Below are positions 1 through 6,504 of a stretch of DNA of 17,872 bases, piece by piece; the first letter of the stretch is position 1, and every line of letters starts with the position of its first letter. The position numbers and the translations under genes are program-made. The stretch is taken from positions 1,903,230-1,921,101 of the forward strand of contig NZ_LT854640.1 of assembly GCF_900184255.1 (NCBI RefSeq). Direction: 5' to 3'. This DNA comes from Haloimpatiens massiliensis. Its GTDB lineage: Bacteria; Bacillota; Clostridia; Clostridiales; Clostridiaceae. The notes under the pieces are model-generated. The model saw nothing but the letters and a program-made list of their open reading frames with translations. It was not told where the DNA came from and did not search any database.

Positions 1-667
1 CCATTTCTAAAAGAGTTCCCGAAGAGATTTTTTCTTCATCATAAGATAAATTTTCTCCAACGTATACCTTTATTCCTAAACCTGCCCCTGCTGATTCTAA
101 TGATTCTGTTAAATCTATGGATTTCACCATGCCTGTCCCTATTAATTTGCTGGCTACTCCTGCTGTTTTACAACTTTCCCCTGTTAAATTTAACCCTGCC
201 TTTAATAATTTCTCACAAAGCACATCAGGTGTATTCTTTTTATCTGTAAGCCAAATGGATATTTTATAACTTTTTACCATATCTACAAAATCTTCTTCTC
301 TACCATGCATACTTCCAGTAAAAGCCTCATTCCAAGGAACTGCTATTTTACTCATCATATATTGGAAAGAGCTTATTCCCGTTATCACTTCTATATGACC
401 CTTATAATTATTTTTAATATAATTAGTTATTCCATAATAACAAGGATCTCCTGAAGCAGCTATTGCTATATCTTCATCAGAATTATTATTTATATATTCC
501 ACTATTTCCTTTAAGCTCTTTACTTCAACCTTTTGATTTTTTATAAAATATAAGCTTTCTATGGCCCTTTTAAATCCCAATACCTTATGAACTTTTTCCA
601 TCACATCTATAGCCTTAGGAATTATATAATTCTTATGACCTGGACCTATTCCTACTATGTAAATCAT
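1..667 (-). CDS. cbiE: CbiE, cobalt-precorrin-7 C5-methyltransferase (3' end cut by window edge)
   Basis: A reading frame open to the left edge encodes at least 222 residues of a SAM-dependent tetrapyrrole methylase. It starts with the typical glycine-rich MIYIVGIGPG, has an AASGDPCYYG loop near residue 70 and ends in the window with YVGENLSYDEEKISSGTLLE, the usual C-terminal signature of CbiE (family knowledge). CbiE methylates C5 of the corrin ring in the anaerobic B12 pathway, in the cytoplasm. The ATG at 667 has AGGAGGAC a few bases upstream. It follows cbiD by 31 bp on the same strand, so it is the next gene of the operon. Related methylases (CbiL, CbiF, CbiH) are similar, but the C-terminal motif and the place after cbiD favour CbiE. 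Whether a CbiT domain or gene follows cannot be seen. Confidence 0.88.
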   Translation of the reverse strand, partial: MIYIVGIGPGHKNYIIPKAIDVMEKVHKVLGFKRAIESLYFIKNQKVEVKSLKEIVEYINNNSDEDIAIAASGDPCYYGITNYIKNNYKGHIEVITGISSFQYMMSKIAVPWNEAFTGSMHGREEDFVDMVKSYKISIWLTDKKNTPDVLCEKLLKAGLNLTGESCKTAGVASKLIGTGMVKSIDLTESLESAGAGLGIKVYVGENLSYDEEKISSGTLLEM

Positions 668-698
668 AAAGTCCTCCTTATAGAATTAAACTGTATAT

Positions 699-1970
699 TT
701 ATTGTTCCTTACTCTTTATCCCTCTTTCACTTTTATGTTTTTTGTCTCTTCTTGTATCATATAATATTCCAATATCCATGGAGTATATTATTACCTCTGG
801 AGAAATTTCATCGTGGGTATAAGTTTTAATTCTATGAACTATTTTGTTACATATATTCCGGAATAACTCAGTAAAATTCCACCAACCATACCCAAGTTTT
901 TTACCACTACTTTCTAATTCATCATATTTTTCTCTAGTTTCAGTTGTAGATTCACTATATCTATCCTCAACTTTCTCAGCAGTTTCATCACACTTGTCCC
1001 TGGCTGCCTTTGACATTCCACTTCTTTCCCACAAAAGATTTACGGCTCCTTCTGTGGTCTTTTGGCTATAAACTTCTCTCACAAGTTCTACTGGTGCCCC
1101 CATTAATGCAAGTTCTAATGCCAACACCTCTAGCCTTACATCGCTAACTCTACTATGGGTGTTAAAACATCCAGCAGACACTTTTCCTAGTTTACCTATA
1201 TGACCAACTATTGTAATATTTTCAATTCCCTGTTGAAGACAGCTATCCAATGCAAAACCAACGTAATTAGACATTATAACCATGGCCTTTTCATTAAGCT
1301 TAAGTTTCTTTGCCATATCCTCTCCCATATTTCCAAACAAAAGAATTAAATCCTTTTGTCCACTTTTAACCTTTTGACTTATTTCCAGGGCAATAGATTC
1401 CTTAAGCGCTTCTTCTGACATAGGAGTAACAATTCCGGTAGTCCCAAGTATAGATATACCTCCAACTATATTAAGTCTAGGGTTAAATGTTTTCTTAGCT
1501 ATCTCCTCTCCCCTAGGTACAAATATAGTTATTTCTACTCCACTTTCTGCAGGCAATGCATCTCTGACTTCTTTTTCTATCATCTTTCTTGGAACTGGAT
1601 TAATAGCATATTCTCCTTCAGGTACATAAAGTCCCGGGCTCTTAACTACCCCTACACCCTTTCCACCTTTTAGAATATATCCACTTTCTCTCATCTCAGC
1701 TCTAGCCCATATTTCCAAACCATCCGTTATATCCGGGTCATCTCCTGCATCCTTAATAACACAACATTGAACAAAATTTATTCCCCTTTCAATTTTCTCG
1801 ATTTCTAAATAGAGTTCAATGCCCTTTGGAGTGTCTATTCTTACATTATCCAAAATCTCATTATTAAAAAGCATCATAGTTGCCGCTTTAGCTGCAGCTG
1901 CTGCACAAGAACCTGTAGTATATCCACATCTTAATTTTTTTCCTTCACTGTTAACATATAAATTTAGCAT
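699..1970 (-). CDS. cbiD: CbiD, cobalt-precorrin-5B C1-methyltransferase, with extra internal segment
   Basis: CbiD methylates C1 of cobalt-precorrin-5B in oxygen-independent cobalamin synthesis. The N-terminus has the family hallmark LRCGYTTGSCAAAAAKAA (residues 13-30), followed by KDAGDDPDITDG (73-84), NIVGGISILGTTGIV (167-181) and GHIGKLGKVSAGCFNTHS (256-273). At 423 residues it is longer than the roughly 360-370 usual for the family. The excess is a polar, highly charged segment at about residues 318-362, between the conserved helix ending NLLWERSG and the conserved C-terminal motif ICNKIVHRI...VIIYSMDIG. There is also a basic tail of about 18 residues after 405. The start is ATG 1970, with a modest AGGGTG-type ribosome site. 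It lies 29 bp after cbiC and 31 bp before cbiE, so it is in the operon. Confidence 0.93.
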   Translation of the reverse strand: MLNLYVNSEGKKLRCGYTTGSCAAAAAKAATMMLFNNEILDNVRIDTPKGIELYLEIEKIERGINFVQCCVIKDAGDDPDITDGLEIWARAEMRESGYILKGGKGVGVVKSPGLYVPEGEYAINPVPRKMIEKEVRDALPAESGVEITIFVPRGEEIAKKTFNPRLNIVGGISILGTTGIVTPMSEEALKESIALEISQKVKSGQKDLILLFGNMGEDMAKKLKLNEKAMVIMSNYVGFALDSCLQQGIENITIVGHIGKLGKVSAGCFNTHSRVSDVRLEVLALELALMGAPVELVREVYSQKTTEGAVNLLWERSGMSKAARDKCDETAEKVEDRYSESTTETREKYDELESSGKKLGYGWWNFTELFRNICNKIVHRIKTYTHDEISPEVIIYSMDIGILYDTRRDKKHKSERGIKSKEQ

Positions 1971-1999
1971 AGTTACACACCCTATTTCTTGGTTTCTTA

Positions 2000-2629
2000 T
2001 TATTCCCTTTCTATAAGCATATACATTAAAGCATTTACTATAGAAGCTGCCACTGTACTGCCTCCCTTTCTTCCTCTAACAGTTATCATAGGCACATCTA
2101 ATTTTTCTGCTTCTTCTTTTGATTCAGCTGCTCCAACAAATCCTATAGGACAACCTACTATAAACTTAGCCTTAGATTTCCCCTCTAAAATCATTTCCTT
2201 CAATCTAAACAATGCTGTTGGTGCATTTCCAAATACAAAAAATTCTACTCCATCCTCTACAGCTTTCTCCACCGCTGCCATGGACCTAGTAATACCTCTT
2301 TCCTTAGCTATTTTACTTACATAACTTTCACTTACATAACTAATAACTTTGCAATTTAACTTTTCTAAAGCACTCTTATTAATTCCTGAAGCCGCCATTT
2401 TTGTATCTGTATAAATAGTAATCCCCTTTTTCAAAAGTTTTAGTGCCTCATCTATAGCCCCAGGTCTTATATAAACTAATTCCTTATACTCAAAATCTGC
2501 TGTAGTATGTATTACCCTTTTTATTATTTGAAGTTCTCTTTCATTAAAATTATGAGCTCCCATTTCTTCCCCTATTATTTCAAAACTTCTTTTTTCAATG
2601 TCCATTGGAACCTTTATGTATTCTTTCAC
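2000..2629 (-). CDS. cbiC: CbiC, cobalt-precorrin-8 methylmutase
   Basis: This 209-residue protein matches the precorrin-8X/cobalt-precorrin-8 methylmutase family in length and motifs. The N-terminus reads IEKRSFEIIGEEMG. The catalytic histidine is probably H41 in VIHTTADFEY. ITIYTDTKMAASGI lies near residue 70-83 and the C-terminal FIVGCPIGFVGAAESKE near 157-173. The enzyme shifts the methyl group from C11 to C12 to give cobyrinate in the cytoplasm. The start is GTG at 2629, with GGAGGGG upstream giving good spacing. It sits 187 bp downstream of cbiB and 29 bp upstream of cbiD. The gap to cbiB contains a 9-bp inverted repeat (2659-2667 and 2727-2735) but no convincing terminator, so cotranscription is likely. 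Confidence 0.93.
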   Translation of the reverse strand: MKEYIKVPMDIEKRSFEIIGEEMGAHNFNERELQIIKRVIHTTADFEYKELVYIRPGAIDEALKLLKKGITIYTDTKMAASGINKSALEKLNCKVISYVSESYVSKIAKERGITRSMAAVEKAVEDGVEFFVFGNAPTALFRLKEMILEGKSKAKFIVGCPIGFVGAAESKEEAEKLDVPMITVRGRKGGSTVAASIVNALMYMLIERE

Positions 2630-2658
2630 AATTACCCCTCCTATGTTTTATAACTAGC

Positions 2659-2735
2659 TCAGCTTTCACATATAATTTTCAAACTGTACATTAATTTTCA
2701 ATTTTAAATTATGATTTTATAACCTGGAAAGCTGA
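2659..2735. repeat. Inverted repeat in the cbiB-cbiC gap
   Basis: TCAGCTTTC at 2659-2667 and GAAAGCTGA at 2727-2735 are a perfect 9-bp inverted pair separated by 59 AT-rich bases. No U-tract follows on either strand, so it is not an obvious terminator. It could be a degenerate palindromic repeat or an mRNA processing stem between cbiB and cbiC. Confidence 0.45.
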
Positions 2736-2816
2736 ATAATTAAAAATTTCCTTAAAAGATTAATATATTGAGCAATTAATTTTGTACCGATGAATTTTAA
2801 AACAGCTAAGCTATAT

Positions 2817-3776
2817 CTAGCTAAATTTAGATATTACACTTACCACAATATAGATTATTAACATAAGCATTTCAGAAAAATACATTAATTTTATAACATC
2901 CACTATATGTTCCTTAGTTAACTCTATTATTTTATCCCCAATAGTTGGTTTATATATAACTTCACCAAAATATGTATTGATCCCCCCAAGCTGCACTCTC
3001 ATAGCTCCTGCCGCAGCTGCTTCCGGATATGCACAATTAGGACTTTTATGATTTTTTCTATCTCTTATCATTATTTTAAAGGACTTTACTATATTTCCAC
3101 CTACTAAAGGAGAAACAAAACACATTAAAATTCCTGTAACTCTTGCAGGGATTAAATTAAATACATCATCCACCTTAGCAGGAAAATATCCAATATCTTT
3201 GTATTCCTTGGTCAGATATCCTAGCATAGAATCCATAGTATTTATACCCTTATACATCATGGCTAAAGGTGCCCCACCTATCATAGCAAAAATCAAAGGA
3301 GCTATAACCCCATCAGCAGTATTTTCAGCTACAGTTTCCACATCTGCCCTAATAACTTCATCTTCAGAAAGATGTTTAGTCTCCCTTCCTACTATGTATG
3401 AGAGCTTTAGCCTAGCATCTTCAATATCACCATTCTTTAAAGACCTACAAACCTTTATAGCCTCATCCTTCAAACATTTGCATGCAATGGTTGTCCACAA
3501 TATTAGTATGTTTATTATATGATGTAGTAAAGGAATCTTTTCTGTAAATTTTAAAATAAAATATGGAATAGCAAAACTAATTCCAGCTACTAATATAACA
3601 ATAATTCCTCCAAAAAATTTTAACTGCCTAGGACTTTTAGATATTTTTCTAAATGTCTTTTCTAAACATCTTATAAACTTACCTATGTATATAACTGGAT
3701 GTGGAAATCCATAGGGATCCCCTATTAGCCAGTCTATAGCTACAGCTATTAGTACATCTAAAAAATTTAAATACAT
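2817..3776 (-). CDS. cbiB: CbiB, adenosylcobinamide-phosphate synthase
   Basis: This 319-residue integral membrane protein begins with the family signature IDWLIGDPYGFPHPVIYIGK (residues 14-33). It has several hydrophobic segments (about 50-75, 83-100, 155-175, 210-230 and 295-315), plus the conserved ADVETVAENTADGVIAPL and AYPEAAAAGAMRVQLGG stretches. CbiB, called CobD in aerobic-pathway naming, joins adenosylcobyrate to (R)-1-amino-2-propanol phosphate, the product of the CobD decarboxylase encoded upstream at 5050-6129. The ATG at 3776 is preceded by GGGGGAAGA. It is the first protein gene of the operon after the riboswitch, with about 640 nt of leader after the riboswitch terminator. Confidence 0.94.
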   Translation of the reverse strand: MYLNFLDVLIAVAIDWLIGDPYGFPHPVIYIGKFIRCLEKTFRKISKSPRQLKFFGGIIVILVAGISFAIPYFILKFTEKIPLLHHIINILILWTTIACKCLKDEAIKVCRSLKNGDIEDARLKLSYIVGRETKHLSEDEVIRADVETVAENTADGVIAPLIFAMIGGAPLAMMYKGINTMDSMLGYLTKEYKDIGYFPAKVDDVFNLIPARVTGILMCFVSPLVGGNIVKSFKIMIRDRKNHKSPNCAYPEAAAAGAMRVQLGGINTYFGEVIYKPTIGDKIIELTKEHIVDVIKLMYFSEMLMLIIYIVVSVISKFS

Positions 3777-3898
3777 AATATATCTTCCCCCATATTCATA
3801 ATTGAAAATTTAGTCAATACCTAAATGATTAATAGTCTCTTAGACTTAAAGCTCCAAACTTAAAATTAATCTGGTCTTTATTGATAATTGAGTATTGT

Positions 3899-3931
3899 AA
3901 CAGATTATTTCTTTGAATGTGCCTAATTCAA
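3899..3931. repeat. Terminal fragment of the 11915-12076 palindromic repeat
   Basis: TTATTTCTTTGAATGTGCCT here matches, with about two changes, the reverse complement of the left end of the palindromic element at 11915-11935 (TTATTTATTTGAATGTGCCT). Only this end is recognisable, so it looks like a decayed remnant inside the cbiB leader. The rest of 3777-4090 is AT-rich and I see no gene or clear signal in it. Confidence 0.5.
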
Positions 3932-4093
3932 ATTACAAATTAAAATAGAGAGTATACCACTTTAAAAATATAAATTATAAAACTTTTAGTAATATAGTAT
4001 ATTAAAACCTTTAAAAAGATTATCAAAATAACTTATTGTGCTTTTCCTATCTATATTTCATGTGATTGTAACCTTTTTTTAACTTTTAATTAT

Positions 4094-4126
4094 ATTACTT
4101 ATAATATAATTAAATTAATAAGTAAT
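4094..4126 (+). promoter_or_regulatory. Candidate promoter and inverted repeat before the 33-codon ORF
   Basis: Two overlapping TATAAT boxes (4100-4105 and 4105-4110) lie 35-45 bp upstream of the small plus-strand ORF. They fall inside a perfect 9-bp inverted repeat, ATTACTTAT (4094-4102) and ATAAGTAAT (4118-4126). A good -35 is not visible; TTTAAC at 4078 is only a weak match. The inverted repeat overlapping the -10 could be an operator, but the whole stretch is very AT-rich. Confidence 0.4.
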
Positions 4127-4144
4127 TTATAGGAAGTGATTCAC

Positions 4145-4246
4145 ATGAAAAAATCCTTTATAAAAAAATCTTTTAACATAGTCCCATTCATAGGTATTAT
4201 ATTCATATCAATAATAGCATTGGAATTAACATTTTTATCGATTTAA
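4145..4246 (+). CDS. Small single-pass membrane peptide, 33 aa
   Basis: I do not recognise a family. An ATG at 4145 follows AGGAAGTGAT with good spacing and opens 33 codons. The basic N-terminus MKKSFIKKSF is followed by about 20 hydrophobic residues (roughly 13-33, rich in Ile, Phe and Leu), so a single membrane helix is predicted. Candidate -10 boxes lie upstream, and a stem-loop with a T-rich tail follows at 4286-4320, giving a self-contained transcription unit. It runs opposite to the cob operon, across the leader between the riboswitch and cbiB. Peptides of this size and shape include accessory subunits and type I toxins, but nothing here picks one. A chance ORF is possible in DNA this AT-rich; the ribosome site plus terminator argues against that. 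Confidence 0.5.
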   Translation: MKKSFIKKSFNIVPFIGIIFISIIALELTFLSI

Positions 4247-4285
4247 ATACAATAAAATTTAATTTCCCCTTCATTCATTTTTATT

Positions 4286-4320
4286 TCCCTGCTTTTTTCA
4301 AAGCTGGGATTTTATTTTTT
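4286..4320 (+). terminator. Intrinsic terminator after the 33-codon ORF
   Basis: TCCCTGCTT and AAGCTGGGA form a 9-bp stem with one T-T mismatch, followed by a tract of eleven bases with ten T. It lies 40 bp after the stop codon of the small plus-strand ORF. Confidence 0.65.
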
Positions 4321-4347
4321 AGACTATTATTCTATACAGTGTTAAAA

Positions 4348-4464
4348 TCAATAATTTGAAAAACTCAAAATTATGTTTCTTAGGTACGCTATAAGCATTT
4401 TTGTATAAATAAAAAACAGTAGTTCTGAGAAAACTACTGTTGAAATTACCATTTTAAACTTCAA
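4348..4464 (-). CDS. Possible 38-aa hydrophobic leader peptide overlapping the riboswitch terminator
   Basis: Downstream of the cobalamin aptamer, GGAGGG (4474-4479 on the plus strand) lies 9 nt before a TTG at 4464 that opens 38 codons; an in-frame ATG is at 4452. The predicted peptide is hydrophobic (KMVISTVVFSELLFFIY at its start), and its reading frame runs straight through the terminator stem. I do not recognise it. It could be a riboswitch-controlled leader peptide, or GGAGGG may merely be an aptamer-proximal purine run with a chance frame behind it. Confidence is low because the start is non-ATG and AT-rich DNA yields hydrophobic frames easily. Confidence 0.25.
   Translation of the reverse strand: MKFKMVISTVVFSELLFFIYTKMLIAYLRNIILSFSNY
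4407..4441 (-). terminator. Riboswitch-linked intrinsic terminator
   Basis: Read on the minus strand, a perfect 10-bp stem (AACAGTAGTT with AACTACTGTT) is followed by TTTTTTATTTAT. It sits 57 nt past the 3' end of the cobalamin aptamer, so it is the natural expression platform. The 5' arm contains ACAGTAG, complementary to CTACTGT in the aptamer's B12 box. Confidence 0.85.
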
Positions 4465-4497
4465 AAGTACCTTCCCTCCGAAAGCCTTGTTTATTAA

Positions 4498-4655
4498 TTT
4501 AGGCAGGTTTCCTGACTCTAGCATCGTCCTCCTCCCTTCCTTCCCTAGCCGTATGACCGGTGGATTTTAGAGATTTGTTCACTATTACAGTAGCGGGGGC
4601 TGCTGTGGAATTTCACCACATTCCCTTTTAACCAATTTTTATTTTGGCACCTAAA
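4498..4655 (-). ncRNA. Cobalamin (B12) riboswitch aptamer
   Basis: On the minus strand this leader shows the ordered conserved blocks of the cobalamin riboswitch. AGGTGCC comes first (plus 4646-4652). GGGAATGTGGTGAAATTCC follows, then the B12 box AGCAGCCCCCGCTACTGT (plus 4587-4604). A variable purine-rich arm comes next, and AGTCAGGAAACCTGCCT closes it (plus 4501-4517). Binding of adenosylcobalamin normally turns off downstream synthesis or transport genes. Here the downstream terminator at 4407-4441 and the genes cbiB-cbiC-cbiD-cbiE fit transcriptional control of corrin synthesis. The distance to the first clear gene, cbiB, is unusually long. Confidence 0.93.
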
Positions 4656-4688
4656 CTTCTTAATTTATTTAATTTTTTCACCATGTTA

Positions 4689-4717
4689 ATTATAATACAA
4701 ATCTGAAAACTTTAATA
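4689..4717 (-). promoter_or_regulatory. Candidate promoter for the riboswitch transcript
   Basis: A TATAAT on the minus strand (plus 4689-4694) lies 34 nt upstream of the aptamer, at the expected place for transcription to start just before P1. The -35 region at about 4711-4717 is a poor match, so this rests on the -10 box and position. Confidence 0.4.
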
Positions 4718-4738
4718 GTTATTTATAAATTTAATAAA

Positions 4739-5053
4739 ATGATTATCCCACAAAAAGCATTACATTACCTGAATTATGAAATTTCTCTGGAATGACTTGC
4801 ATAAGAAGCAAAAGAACTGTTTAAATTTAATTTTAGAAATTCTTCTTTTAGACAGATAAAATTATCGTAAGCCTAGCAAGGACGCCAGGCTAGCGAACCT
4901 GAAGCAGGACGCTGAATGTGAGCGTTAGATAATTTTATATGGCTAAAAGATTAGAATTTCTTAAATTAAATTTATTGTTCCGAGCTTTTATGCAAGTTAT
5001 GGAGGAGAAATTTCATAATTCCACCACATTGTACCTTATTGTGGGTTAATCAT
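4739..5053. repeat. 315-bp palindromic MITE-like element
   Basis: The two halves are imperfect reverse complements of about 120 bp, each beginning at its outer edge with ATGATTA(A/T)CCCACAA. They meet around a GC-richer core (about 4860-4935) with its own short stems, for example AGCCT/AGGCT and CGCT/AGCG. Long terminal inverted repeats, no ORF and a structured core are the form of a miniature inverted-repeat element (inference). Transcribed from either strand it would fold into one long hairpin. The right end reaches into the cobD stop codon (TGA at 5050-5052). The left end borders the riboswitch promoter region. Confidence 0.75.
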
Positions 5054-6129
5054 AAAATATCTCTATAAAAATTTTTTAATATACTAATTAATATATCATT
5101 TCTTCTCTTATCTTTTATTGCAAGCCTAGCATAATATTCATTTAATCCCTTATAATTAGAGCATTTACGTATTAAAAGGCCTTTCTCTAAACAATAATCG
5201 TAAAGCTTATTACAATCAGTTCCCTTAAGCTTAACTAATAAAAAATTAGCATTAGTTGTAAACACTTTATCTATGAATTCTATATCTTTTAACTGCTCTG
5301 TAAGAAACTTTTTTTCACTATTTATCCATATTAAGGAATTTTCCATATACTTTGTATCTTTTAAAACATACTTAACAGCAGTTTCTGCAAAACAATTTAT
5401 ATTCCAAGGATTTTGCTTTTTACTTATATTTTGAAGTAAATCTTTGTTTTTACTTATGCCATACCCAAACCTGATACCAGGCATACCAAAAAATTTTGTA
5501 AGAGCCCTTATGATAAATATGCATTTATAACTTTCTAATTCTTTTATAAAACTTTTTTCATTATCTCCTACAAATTCTATAAAAGCTTCGTCTATAATTA
5601 TGGTTTTATCTTCTCTTTCACAGATATCTAATATGCTTTTAAATTTATCTTTATTAATTATTCCTCCATTAGGATTATTAGGATTTCCAATTACCAAAGC
5701 CTCTACATTTGGAATTTTTTTTAGTATATCATCATAGTCATAGCTCATATCATCTTTGTTTAAATAGGAATGCTCTATTTTACACCCATGCTTTTTCCCG
5801 TCAATCTCATATTCTGCAAATGAAGGCACAACTATCAATATACTTTTGAAACAAGCTATACATAAATCTATTATTTCTGCCGCCCCATTTCCAAGAAGAA
5901 AATTTTCTTCATTTACACCTGTATAATCACTTAAGCTTTTTAAAATCTCTCTATATTTTATATCTGGATATCTTGTACAATTATTTAAAGCCTCATTTAT
6001 ATTATTTATAAAACTTTCTGGTATTCCCAAAGGATTTATATTAGAACTAAAATCTATAAGCTCCACTCCTTTTAATACTCCATTTGTATAAATATCTCCA
6101 CCATGTATCAAAATAGCACCACCAATCAT
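5050..6129 (-). CDS. cobD: CobD, L-threonine-O-3-phosphate decarboxylase
   Basis: This is a PLP-dependent aminotransferase-fold enzyme (fold type I, histidinol-phosphate aminotransferase-like). Visible motifs are FSSNINPLGIP near the N-terminus, GNGAAEIIDL, the NPNNPNG turn, IIIDEAFIEF with the PLP aspartate, and the Schiff-base lysine in RALTKFFGMPGIRFGYG. HGGDIYTNG followed by SSNINPLGIP, and the B12 context, favour CobD over HisC. CobD makes (R)-1-amino-2-propanol O-2-phosphate, the substrate CbiB joins to adenosylcobyrate. The frame extends to a GTG at 6162, but that lies only 3 nt from a TATAAT-like box (6166-6171, minus strand), so it is an unlikely start. ATG 6129 or TTG 6111 (with GGTGGTG upstream) are better; I report ATG 6129. 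Inverted copies of a repeat bracket the gene exactly. Confidence 0.85.
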   Translation of the reverse strand: MIGGAILIHGGDIYTNGVLKGVELIDFSSNINPLGIPESFINNINEALNNCTRYPDIKYREILKSLSDYTGVNEENFLLGNGAAEIIDLCIACFKSILIVVPSFAEYEIDGKKHGCKIEHSYLNKDDMSYDYDDILKKIPNVEALVIGNPNNPNGGIINKDKFKSILDICEREDKTIIIDEAFIEFVGDNEKSFIKELESYKCIFIIRALTKFFGMPGIRFGYGISKNKDLLQNISKKQNPWNINCFAETAVKYVLKDTKYMENSLIWINSEKKFLTEQLKDIEFIDKVFTTNANFLLVKLKGTDCNKLYDYCLEKGLLIRKCSNYKGLNEYYARLAIKDKRRNDILISILKNFYRDIL

Positions 6130-6175
6130 TATGTAGTTAATATATTTATTATATTTTATCACAAAATTATAGAAT

Positions 6176-6297
6176 ATGATTAACCCACAAAAAGGTACAC
6201 TGTGGTGGAATAATGAAATTTCTCCTCCATGACTTGCCTAAGAGCTTGGAACAATAAATTTAATTTAAGAAATTCTAATCTTTTAACCATATAAAAT
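6176..6297 (+). repeat. Half copy of the palindromic element, upstream of cobD
   Basis: Beginning with ATGATTAACCCACAA, this segment matches the right half of the 4739-5053 element (read on the minus strand) over about 120 bp, with few differences. It ends after CCATATAAAAT, just where the structured core of the full element would begin. It stands inverted relative to the half that abuts the end of cobD, so the cobD gene lies exactly between two inverted copies. Confidence 0.8.
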
Positions 6298-6411
6298 AGC
6301 CTTTATTCTAAATAACTACATTAAAAATGTTTACCCATACGTACATTACTTCAGTCCATGAATACAATATTTAAAAATTATATAGTTTTTTGTTAAATTT
6401 ACATATATTTG

Positions 6412-6440
6412 TTGTATTCCATATTTACCAGTAATACAAT
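6412..6440 (+). promoter_or_regulatory. Promoter of tldD-tldE
   Basis: TTGTAT (6412-6417) and TACAAT (6435-6440) are spaced 17 bp, a good sigma-A match. Transcription would start near 6447, giving a 5' leader of about 58 nt before the tldD ATG at 6505. Confidence 0.6.
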
Positions 6441-6504
6441 GGTCTTATGGATACCTATTACAAATATAAAATGTTACAACTATATTATACAAGGAGGGGG
6501 CTTA

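Noticed and set aside
1819..3522. Plus-strand open frames of 65-111 codons opposite cbiD, cbiC and cbiB
   Set aside because: Antisense shadows of clear coding genes; no ribosome sites or recognisable domains.
6458..6486. TTACAA and TATATT, 17 bp apart, as the tldD promoter
   Set aside because: Transcription would start within or after the Shine-Dalgarno at 6491-6500. The pair at 6412-6440 is better placed.
6409..6504. 32 extra N-terminal codons on the TldD frame
   Set aside because: The upstream start has no ribosome site and overlaps the predicted promoter; ATG 6505 has AAGGAGGGGG and gives the family length.
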